Below, in pieces: positions 25,159 through 32,816 of a stretch of DNA of 64,000 nucleotides. Position 1 is the stretch's first letter, and the number at the start of each line of letters is the position of its first letter. Source of the DNA: Pontibacter sp. E15-1 (GTDB taxonomy: Bacteria > Bacteroidota > Bacteroidia > Cytophagales > Hymenobacteraceae); NCBI RefSeq assembly GCF_022601975.1, contig NZ_JAKVIR010000019.1, positions 61,503 through 125,502 on the forward strand. The letters run 5' to 3'. Made by a program: the position numbers and the translations under genes. The notes under the pieces are model-generated. The model had not been told where the DNA came from and did no database searches. It saw nothing but the letters and a program-made list of their open reading frames with translations.

Positions 25159-26445
25159 ATGAAAAAAAGAGATGTGTTCTTATTTGGAGCTGGAGCTGTA
25201 ATAGATTGGAAAGGTCCCACAACTAACTATTTAACAGAGCGCATAAGAAACACTGGGGGTAAAACGAAAACAGGCCAATACATCACAGATAAAATCTACC
25301 AGATACTGTTAGAGGAATGTAAACTCAAGAAAGATGAAGTAAATTTTGAAACGGTCATTAGTGTAGTGGAAGAGTTGATTGTATACTACACAGGCTATTC
25401 AGGTACCGATAGTAAATTATCACTTGCCTTTCCTTTTCTTTCTCCATCCGCTCTACTTAACGATATAATAAATATTGAAAAAAAAGATGAAAAAGGGAAT
25501 CAGCTAACCAATTTAAGCTCTAACTATAGACTGATACTTGAGGGGGAGGATACGCCAGAGCAGTACTTTTTAAAAGGCCAGCTGACAAAGATAATATCCC
25601 TTATAATGGCTGATGTTATAAACTACAGCTATTATACTAATTCAAAAAAAGTCATAGTAGAAAATGAATCAAACAAGCAGCTCAATGATGCTTTCGCTAA
25701 CTGGATTAAAATCAGTCTAAGTTCTGAGAGGGTGGTCAGGATCTATACGTTAAATTATGACCGGCTCTTTAAAGTTATTTTAGAAAATAGGGGAGTACCA
25801 CTTTTTGAAGGATTCACAAACACAGGGGCAGCAATTGAACCGAATGCATATCATAGACCAGATTTAAAACGCCTTTATGAGCATGACTTCTCGTGCCATT
25901 ATAACCTACATGGTTCTGCCAGTTGGCATGTAAGTTCATTGAACAAACATGGTATGCCATCTCATGAGTATTATTTAACGAACAACGGCCCATTGATTAC
26001 AGGAAATGGTGATGTGGCAACTATTCAAATTGAGAAAGGGAAAAACATTATTCTAACTCCTATCATAACAGGCTATCAGAAAACACAAAAAACAGCCATT
26101 ACACCTTTCAAACAAATGCAAGCAGCCTTTGACAAAGACTGTATGTTTGCCAATCACTTATTTATCATAGGCTACTCTTTTGGAGATGCCCATATAAATG
26201 AATCAATTCGAAATGCCTTAAAAGAGAACGAGGAACTTCAGGTAACAATCGTTGACCCTAATTTTATAAAGGGAAATATGTACGGAAAACTTTGGGAAGA
26301 CTTGTTCTCGCATACAAGTTTCATTCCTGAACCTATGTGTACAGACCAGAAAGAAAGGGGCTTATATACTTGCTTGCAGGGTCGGATTAGAGTGTACACA
26401 AAATTCTTTTCTGATTTCCTAGAAGGAATTGCTCCTTTAGAATAA
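25159..26445 (+). CDS. SIR2-like domain protein, putative anti-phage NADase
   Basis: This 428-residue protein has a SIR2-type NAD-binding fold. The Rossmann entry is FLFGAGAVIDWKGPTTN near the N-terminus; YTLNYDRLFK and the catalytic-His-type YNLHGSASWH lie in the middle; FIIGYSFGDAHIN near residue 340 is the conserved SIR2_2 motif. SIR2 proteins with these motifs occur in defence systems (DSR, Thoeris ThsA, SIR2-pAgo, AVAST) and deplete NAD upon infection. No Argonaute, HerA or TIR partner is adjacent. The low GC content and the position in a defence island support this role, which remains inferred. Confidence 0.78.
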   Translation: MKKRDVFLFGAGAVIDWKGPTTNYLTERIRNTGGKTKTGQYITDKIYQILLEECKLKKDEVNFETVISVVEELIVYYTGYSGTDSKLSLAFPFLSPSALLNDIINIEKKDEKGNQLTNLSSNYRLILEGEDTPEQYFLKGQLTKIISLIMADVINYSYYTNSKKVIVENESNKQLNDAFANWIKISLSSERVVRIYTLNYDRLFKVILENRGVPLFEGFTNTGAAIEPNAYHRPDLKRLYEHDFSCHYNLHGSASWHVSSLNKHGMPSHEYYLTNNGPLITGNGDVATIQIEKGKNIILTPIITGYQKTQKTAITPFKQMQAAFDKDCMFANHLFIIGYSFGDAHINESIRNALKENEELQVTIVDPNFIKGNMYGKLWEDLFSHTSFIPEPMCTDQKERGLYTCLQGRIRVYTKFFSDFLEGIAPLE

Positions 26446-26738
26446 TCTGGGGTTTCATTAGCTTACCTGTTCAACCTATAACACGCACACATGATGCATA
26501 TTATGGCACAGGTAGTTAAGGGCAAATTCGGGCAATTTTCTCTTTTAGCCATGGTTCTTGCTTAGCATAACTGTAGTTATGAGAGCAACTGCCCCATATG
26601 CTGGAATCGAGTTGTAAAGTCTTGGCACTTTGGGAGGGAAAGAGAAGCTATTGGCAGAATATTTTATTTTGTCTAAGAAGCAGGTTTATGATGTTATATT
26701 ACGACCATAAAAGGTTATTGCTTACTACTTAATGTAAT

Positions 26739-27467
26739 ATGGAACAAAGAGAATCTGAGATTAAAAGAATTCAAGACCTTTTACCTATTATTTCCGCTTG
26801 GTCTGTAATGTTTTCTTGTATTAGTATCTATAGTTATTACTTCAAGTTTAATATAAATATTTTCCAGTATTTAGATTTTACAGAATTAATACTTCTTTCA
26901 TTACCTGAATTTGTAGTCACTATAGCTGTTTTAATGTTTTTCGTTTTTGTTTCACAATTTCATCCTTTTCAAAGCTTTTCTGATGATACATCTGATCCTT
27001 TAGATATGGGTCCTGAGAGTAATCTTAAAATTTTTGCTTACCCTTTATACGCTGCTATTATAATAACTCCATTCCTATTTCTTATTGATACTACAGTAGG
27101 ACTAAATAACTTTTTCAAAGTAGTTCTAAGGTATGCGATAGTTATGATTGTAGTAGGCTTGCCAATTTATTTAAGTGGTTTATACATTTACAATAGAAAG
27201 GAAAAAAAACAGACGTTGACTGTCCTCCTAATATTCCTCATATTCTGGAGTATTTGTATATCTATTATTTTAGGGATAACAAAGTATGAAAGAATAAAAG
27301 CAAGCCCTACAGGGAGCAGTATTGTTTACAATAATACTTATATAAGATCAACCAAAGAATACTATTATATAGGGCATACTAAGAATTATGTTTTCTATCA
27401 TAATGACTCTTCAAGAGTAACCGATGTATTTCCTGCTTCATTGGTTACTAAAATGTCACTGAAGTAA
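26739..27467 (+). CDS. Multi-pass membrane protein of unknown function
   Basis: This is a 242-residue protein with five probable helices (about 15-37, 48-72, 96-116, 124-146, 156-180) and a C-terminal soluble region of about 60 residues rich in Tyr and Ser (NNTYIRSTKEYYYIGHTKNY). The C-terminal region resembles small beta domains that follow membrane anchors in other unknown Bacteroidota proteins. It lies 293 bases after the SIR2 gene with its own terminator, so a separate promoter is likely. A membrane partner of SIR2 is possible but unproven. Confidence 0.55.
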   Translation: MEQRESEIKRIQDLLPIISAWSVMFSCISIYSYYFKFNINIFQYLDFTELILLSLPEFVVTIAVLMFFVFVSQFHPFQSFSDDTSDPLDMGPESNLKIFAYPLYAAIIITPFLFLIDTTVGLNNFFKVVLRYAIVMIVVGLPIYLSGLYIYNRKEKKQTLTVLLIFLIFWSICISIILGITKYERIKASPTGSSIVYNNTYIRSTKEYYYIGHTKNYVFYHNDSSRVTDVFPASLVTKMSLK

Positions 27468-27576
27468 TATAGTCATAAAAATATTTTAAAGATTTGTTGA
27501 CATCAGCTTACATACATTGCCTTTGTGGTTAGTTATAAATTTTTAGCTCTTTCTATTTAACATAGAGCGGCTTTCT

Positions 27577-27608
27577 AAGGCCGGCTCCCACGAACAGGAG
27601 CCGGCCTT
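27577..27608 (+). terminator. Strong terminator after the membrane protein
   Basis: A perfect 12-bp stem (arms 27577-27588 and 27597-27608, AAGGCCGGCTCC) encloses an 8-nt loop and is followed by a T-containing stretch. From here to the IS3 element (27609-27952) no gene is visible; 27800-27870 is enriched in CAA-containing short repeats. Confidence 0.8.
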
Positions 27609-28119
27609 GTTAATATTTACACTTGTTATACCTGAATCCCATAAAATTCTCCTTTTGCCTGAGACAATAAAACCAGGGGCAAACACGAATCAAACCTACC
27701 AACGAAAAGCCTACTCTTCAGCCTAACGCCGCTGTTTCCTCATCTTGGTCTCCCTCAGCAGGACTGGTGACAACACGGTCTTCACCGCGCACCAACGTAT
27801 TTTCAACCAGAAAGCAACCTAAAATCAACCAAAGACCAACTCGAAATCAATCACGAATCAACACACCAGGGGGCTCTGATGCGCTGTTACCAAGTGTGTA
27901 TTAGCTAAACAAAATTCGGCCGCTTCTTGATGCAACCTATTTCGAGACGGGGCAAAGTAATAGAAAAGCCACTGACTCGTCCTGAAAAAAGTTGACAGTT
28001 TACACTATTAATCCTATACCAGGTTGACAGCTGTTTCTTAATCCTGCCAGCCCTTTACACCTTATACCGTCACCATAGGTAAGGGGTTCTGGCAACGACA
28101 AGCCTTCTTGGCCTGCACC

Positions 28120-29047
28120 TTACTGCATGGGCACCTCCTTTCCCTTCTTGGCAGCATAATAGTTTTTCCAGTGTCTCTTCAGCTCGCCGGTCCTGCCGTG
28201 CGCCTCCACAGGCGTGAGCATGTCCACACTAGAGTGAGGGCGCTGATGGTTGTAGATGCTCACTGCCGTGGCTACGGCTAGCTGAGCAGCCGCCAAGTCA
28301 GCATACACCGTCTCCAGGAGCTCCTGCTTGAGGACACCATTCACCCGCTCGGCCAGCGCGTTCTCCAGCGGGTCGCCGCTCTGGGTCATGGAGATGGCGA
28401 TGCGCCGCTGCTGCAGCAGCCTGACATACCCCTGGCTACAGTACTGGATACCCCTGGCTACAGTACTGGATACCCCTGTCGGAGTGGTGGATTAGATACC
28501 CCTGCATGGGGCAGCTGGCTAGGGCTATCTCCAAGGCCCGGATGCATCCCCCGGCGGTAAGATTCTCGCTTAAGTAAAAGCCGACGATTTTGCGGCTGTA
28601 AGCATCGGTGATCAGGCTCAGGTAGGAGAAGCCTACCTCCAGGTGAATATAGGTGATGTCGCTCACCCATAGCTGCCCGGCTGCTTTGGGCACAAAACCC
28701 ACAGTCAGGTTCTCGTACTTGTGAAGCCAGTGACCAGAGAAAGTAGTCTGGGGCTTAGAACGCCTTCTCTTCCTGATAAGCAGATCGTGCCCACGCAAGA
28801 GTTCGAAAAAAGCGTCTCGGCCTATTTCAATGTTATGGGCAGCCATAAAGGGTGACATCATCACAAGCAGTTTGCGCGCCCCCAGCCGCTTCTGAGTGCG
28901 ACGGATTCGCAGCACTTCTTGCACTAGCAGGTCCTCTTGCAGGACTTGCTGCTGCCTCGTTTTGATATGTTGGTAATACGCCTGTCTACTGTAACCAAAC
29001 AAGCGGCAAAGCACTCCAACTACTTGGAAGGGCGTTCTTTGCTCCAC
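28120..29047 (-). pseudogene. IS3 OrfB transposase, frameshifted
   Basis: The 5' part (GTG start 29047-29045) encodes the helix-turn-helix and the catalytic aspartates in LWVSDITYIHLEVGFSYL and LIHHSDRGIQYCSQGY. It then stops early after YPVL. The 3' part (to 28120) resumes in another frame with ISMTQSGDPLENALAERVNG, containing the final Glu, and the C-terminal YNHQRPHSSVDMLTP. Removing one copy of the 22-bp duplication at 28427-28470 would restore one continuous frame. Confidence 0.88.
28427..28470. repeat. 22-bp tandem duplication causing the OrfB frameshift
   Basis: Two exact copies, 28427-28448 and 28449-28470, start TACCCCTGGCTACAGT. The unit length is not a multiple of three and places TAG in frame on the minus strand. 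Confidence 0.95.
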
Positions 29048-29049
29048 TC

Positions 29050-29385
29050 TCAGGATTGCTTGGTACCAGACTTTTTTAGGATGGAAGTTCCGAGCTCCTC
29101 CTCGGCTATACGGATCGCTTCCTGCAGGGCCTGGTTGTAGAGCCGGGCTTTGCGCAGCTCAGATTGCAGGGTCTCGACATTGGTCGGCAGCTTGTCTGTG
29201 GGCAGTTCCCGCAGCAGCCTGGCTCTTCTGATTTTGTGTGGTTTTTTCATGCGCCCTTGGTATTGTTTTACCCAGCGGTGCAGGCTTCGGTAATCTACTC
29301 CACATCTATCGGCCACTTCTCGGTAGCTCTGCCCGGAAGTCAGGTACTCTGCTACAATACGTTCTCTTAATGTTTTGTCCTTCAT
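29050..29385 (-). CDS. IS3 OrfA transposase subunit
   Basis: This 111-residue protein has a helix-turn-helix (SYREVADRCGVDYRSLHRWVKQY) followed by a basic stretch and a C-terminal leucine-rich coiled coil (VETLQSELRKARLYNQALQEAI), as in OrfA proteins of the IS3 family. It ends 2 bases before the OrfB start. It appears intact. Confidence 0.88.
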   Translation of the reverse strand: MKDKTLRERIVAEYLTSGQSYREVADRCGVDYRSLHRWVKQYQGRMKKPHKIRRARLLRELPTDKLPTNVETLQSELRKARLYNQALQEAIRIAEEELGTSILKKSGTKQS

Positions 29386-29560
29386 TTTCGTTGACTTTTT
29401 GTCAACCTATTTCAGGACTAGACACACTGCACCAGGTGCTGTGGCTTTTCTATTACTTTGAATTTCGGGGGTAAAGCGCTTTCAGGAAGTCGTAAACAAA
29501 GTCCTTTATCTAGTCTCCCTAGTTCAGGAAGGGGCACGAAACGCCTATCCTATTTTGCCC

Positions 29561-30772
29561 TTAGTGCTTCAGTAGCTTCGCTGAGGCGGGGTCGTAATAA
29601 TAGTCGCTGATAGTGCTGTCTTTGATTTTCTCTACCATCTCATTAATAATGAAGACCGGAACCAAGAACCACTCCCGAGCCTTTACAGGCTTTCCAAAAC
29701 GATCCTTTATTTCAACATCCAGTTTTGCCGCCCCGAAAAACTTGTGAATGATGTTCTCAAGCTTTGTGCGGTTGATATTAGCCAGTTTATATGTGGCGAT
29801 GATTTCCACATCCGCCATAAGGAAGGTCGGGTCATTCTTTACATTCACTAGCCGTTTCTTCACATCCCCTCCTGTCACACCTATTTTATGAATAATCTCC
29901 CTGTTCTCTTTGACGAGCGGATGGTCGGACAAACTGCGAAGCACATATATGGTACCGCTGTCCAGATCATCTTCGCTGTTTTCGCCTGAGAAGAGCGGCC
30001 CGGAGGTAGGATCGGTGATGAACCTGCTTGTTTCATCCTTGTACATGGCGCGGATAAGGGACCTCAGCAGAAGATTACTTTCAGTGCCGTTGGCATAAAT
30101 AACCCGCAGGCGGGCATCATCTTCCCCATTGGGCGCTTTTATCGTTTCTCCCATCTCGGCTATATAAGCCATTTGCCCGCCGATGATGAGAAATTGCCCT
30201 ACTTTAAGCGTTGTTTTGGTAAAACCAGCGTCCTTTCTAAAGTGAACGGTGTTTCTGAGCCCTGTGTCAACCTCTTTTTTTATCGCCTCAAATAGCGGTT
30301 TGAACTGCTCGAAGTCTTTGCAGTGGGTGCGATTGGCAATTTCCTCCACAGCCCTTTTTTCTGCGCGGGGCATTACGTGTGTTAACCTGGTGATGGAATC
30401 CGCCTCGTTTTCATCCACACCGAGTTGCGCAAGCAACTCATCATCATCTATATTGTCCGGAACCTCCGTCGCCGGGTTATGATGGACGTCCAAAAGATTC
30501 TGATGGTCCAGGTCCTTGAGAAGGGTCCTGCACTCTTCCTGTCTGCGGATCTGGTCGAGCCGAACGGCGTACAGCCTCTCAAAAATATCTTTGTCCTCCC
30601 CGTGTTCCGGTAAACGGCCTTGCGCTACCACAAAGGCTTGGATTTCCTCAAATCCGGCCATGATCCGCTCTTCCCGCGCAGTGTGCTTAACGGCTTTTTT
30701 GGCTTCGACCTCGACACCGAGTTCTGCCAAAAGCGCATCATCTTCATCGGTGAATTTCTTTTTATCAGCCAT
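29561..30772 (-). CDS. GIY-YIG/T5orf172-type nuclease, third gene of a methylase-helicase-nuclease operon
   Basis: This is a 403-residue protein. The C-terminal domain (about 270-370) has the T5orf172/GIY-YIG layout: GTIYVLRS (273-280), HKIGVTGGDVKKRL (295-308), a conserved Glu in KLENIIHKFF and the terminal REWFLVP. The N-terminal 270 residues are unique and contain two copies of a DDxLLAxLGV motif, near residues 11-20 and 110-119. Its start overlaps the helicase stop by 8 bases, so the three genes form one unit. It is the likely DNA-cleaving subunit; nuclease activity is inferred from the motifs. Confidence 0.78.
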   Translation of the reverse strand: MADKKKFTDEDDALLAELGVEVEAKKAVKHTAREERIMAGFEEIQAFVVAQGRLPEHGEDKDIFERLYAVRLDQIRRQEECRTLLKDLDHQNLLDVHHNPATEVPDNIDDDELLAQLGVDENEADSITRLTHVMPRAEKRAVEEIANRTHCKDFEQFKPLFEAIKKEVDTGLRNTVHFRKDAGFTKTTLKVGQFLIIGGQMAYIAEMGETIKAPNGEDDARLRVIYANGTESNLLLRSLIRAMYKDETSRFITDPTSGPLFSGENSEDDLDSGTIYVLRSLSDHPLVKENREIIHKIGVTGGDVKKRLVNVKNDPTFLMADVEIIATYKLANINRTKLENIIHKFFGAAKLDVEIKDRFGKPVKAREWFLVPVFIINEMVEKIKDSTISDYYYDPASAKLLKH

Positions 30773-32816
30773 TTCTTTCCTCAGCTTTTATACGAGCCAG
30801 CACCGCTATGCCCTGGGCCATGCGTTGCTCCCATGGGTCAGCAGATTTGATATCGGGCAATTTGCCCCGCTCATTCTTGAACTTCAACGCCCTTTTGGCA
30901 AGATCCCTTGCCTCCTCCAGTGATATGTCCGGTTTTTTACCTGAGATAACCTCTGCCATGGCTTTTAGGCTCTGCTCTGTCATGGCCTTGGATAAAATTG
31001 AATAGGCTTCACTGAAGGGGTTTATGCTATCAATCCAGTCCACATCAAGGTCGCGCACATCCATCGTGAATTTGCGTATCCCGTCGATCAAGGCAGTATT
31101 CCCCCGACCGCTCAGCTCAGGGTCGTTATTGAGTGCTTCCTTCGCCTTTTGTGTCAGGTTGAGTGCGGCAATGGCATGCTCCCTCACAGCTTCCAAATCT
31201 TCATTATCCAGTTCTGGGTATCTGTCTTTGATAATTTTCCCCATTCGGACTTGGGTCAGCTCCTGAGGCACTACCTCTGGGTCAAACAAGCCGCGTTCAA
31301 TGGTTTGCTTGTCCTGCGCAAAAGCGGCGATCACCTCATTGAGGTCTTCCTTGCAAATGCGCTGCGCATCCTGGCTCTTCGGCATGGAAAGCCCTTTGAT
31401 TTCAATTTGGAACTGGCCGGTCTCTTCATTGAAACCGACATTCTCCTTGTCCGGATTATAGCCTCCTTCTCCGTAATCGAATCCCTCAAGCGGACCGTTC
31501 TGCGGTTGCTTCGGTGTGAAATTGAATCGTGGCGCCAGCACCTGTTCCATCAGTAAGCTAGCAGAGATGGCTTTCAGCGTATCATTGACGGCGTCCGTAA
31601 CCGCCCCTTCCGAGGCATCCGGCTCTGCAATCAGATTCGTGAAGCGCGCATGGGTTTTATTCGGGGCATCCCGCGTGGCGCGCCCGATGATCTGTACAAT
31701 CTCCGTTAGGCTGGAGCGATAGCCTACCGTGAGCGCATGCTCGCACCATATCCAGTCAAAGCCCTCTTTTGCCATGCCAAGCGCAATGATAATGTCAACG
31801 TGGTCACGGTTCCTTTTCGCTTCTGGCATTTTCAATGCCGCAGAAACCCTATTTCGCTTTGCGGCATCATCATCGACCAGGTCAGCAATACGTATGGTCT
31901 TGCCCTCCGGTGTTTTGACCAAGTGAAAGCCGGTCACAGGGTCAGTGCCCTGCCATTCTCCCAATTCTTCGATAATATGCTCGACTTCCTTGATCTTATC
32001 ACCCATACTCTCGCGTGAATTGACGTTGGGTATGTGAATGATGGTCTTCTCATTCGGGTTAAGCACACTTAGAATCTCATCCGCATAAGCCCCGCTGTAG
32101 AAGTAGTAGCCGATATTCAGCGTCTTGAGGTATTCATAGCCGTTGAGCTGTTCGTAATACGTATAAGTGACCGTATCGAATTTGGCTTCGTCTTCAGGCA
32201 TCAACACAGGGTTTGCATCCCCGCGGAAATAAGAGCCGGTCATGGCCACAATGTGTGCCTTGTCCCGTGCAACTAATTGCCTGAGGTGCGAGCCGAGAAC
32301 ATTCCCTTCGTCGGCACTAACATGGTGGAACTCATCTATTGCAATCAGCCGGTCGTCAAAGGCCTCAACACCTAAACGCTCTACTGCAAAGCGGAAGGTG
32401 GAGTGTGTGCAGACCAATACTTCGTCTTCACTTCCAAGGAAAGACTGAACTGATTTGACCTTGCTGCCATCTTCACCAGGCGCGTTGCAAAGATTCCATT
32501 TAGGCTCCACATGCCAGTCGTGGTGGTAGCCGAATTTTGTAAGCGGTTCATTGGCAAAGCTGGAGCCGATAGACTTTTCCGGTACGGCGATGATGGCTTG
32601 CTTGATGCCTTGATTGTTGAGTTTATCCAGCGCGATAAACATCAAAGCACGGCTTTTACCGGAGGCCGGAGGCGATTTGATTAACAGATACTGTTCACCG
32701 CGCTTCTCATAGGCACGCTCCTGCATCGCCCGCATGCCCAGCTCGTTCGATTTGGTCGAGCTGCCGGTGCCTTTGTAATTGACAGTAACGGAGGGTATAG
32801 ACTTTTTCTCTGTCAT
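30765..32816 (-). CDS. DEAD/DEAH-type helicase (SF2), middle gene of the methylase-helicase-nuclease operon
   Basis: This 683-residue SF2 ATPase has Walker A SPPASGKS at 48-55, a Walker B variant DEFHH at 161-165, motif III MTGSY near 192 and motif VI QIIGRATRD at 375-383. The last 250 residues are a unique helical region. The layout resembles the translocating subunits (HsdR-like or Res) of restriction systems but lacks a fused nuclease domain. Its start overlaps the methyltransferase stop by ATGA and its stop overlaps the nuclease start. It probably moves along DNA to trigger or position the GIY-YIG subunit (inference). Confidence 0.85.
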   Translation of the reverse strand: MTEKKSIPSVTVNYKGTGSSTKSNELGMRAMQERAYEKRGEQYLLIKSPPASGKSRALMFIALDKLNNQGIKQAIIAVPEKSIGSSFANEPLTKFGYHHDWHVEPKWNLCNAPGEDGSKVKSVQSFLGSEDEVLVCTHSTFRFAVERLGVEAFDDRLIAIDEFHHVSADEGNVLGSHLRQLVARDKAHIVAMTGSYFRGDANPVLMPEDEAKFDTVTYTYYEQLNGYEYLKTLNIGYYFYSGAYADEILSVLNPNEKTIIHIPNVNSRESMGDKIKEVEHIIEELGEWQGTDPVTGFHLVKTPEGKTIRIADLVDDDAAKRNRVSAALKMPEAKRNRDHVDIIIALGMAKEGFDWIWCEHALTVGYRSSLTEIVQIIGRATRDAPNKTHARFTNLIAEPDASEGAVTDAVNDTLKAISASLLMEQVLAPRFNFTPKQPQNGPLEGFDYGEGGYNPDKENVGFNEETGQFQIEIKGLSMPKSQDAQRICKEDLNEVIAAFAQDKQTIERGLFDPEVVPQELTQVRMGKIIKDRYPELDNEDLEAVREHAIAALNLTQKAKEALNNDPELSGRGNTALIDGIRKFTMDVRDLDVDWIDSINPFSEAYSILSKAMTEQSLKAMAEVISGKKPDISLEEARDLAKRALKFKNERGKLPDIKSADPWEQRMAQGIAVLARIKAEERNG

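Larger units (their letters stand above)
27978..29419 (-). mobile_element. IS3-family insertion sequence, inactivated
   Basis: Terminal inverted repeats 27978-27997 and 29400-29419 agree at 17 of 20 positions (pattern GTCCTGAAA..AGTTGACA on one end). The element carries an OrfA and an OrfB in the usual order on the minus strand. OrfB is broken by a short tandem duplication, so the copy cannot move on its own. Confidence 0.8.
27953..29460. repeat. Perfect 20-bp inverted repeat bracketing the IS3 element
   Basis: Bases 27953-27972 and 29441-29460 are exact reverse complements. The left copy is 5 bases outside the IS end, the right copy 21 bases outside. IS3 elements make short direct duplications, so this inverted pair is not a target duplication. 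Confidence 0.8.

Noticed and set aside
25159..26445. Assignment to Thoeris or short Argonaute systems
   Set aside because: No TIR or Argonaute gene lies on either side.
27700..27870. CAA-rich short repeats resembling a CRISPR
   Set aside because: Units are irregular in length and sequence, with no spacer pattern and no cas genes.
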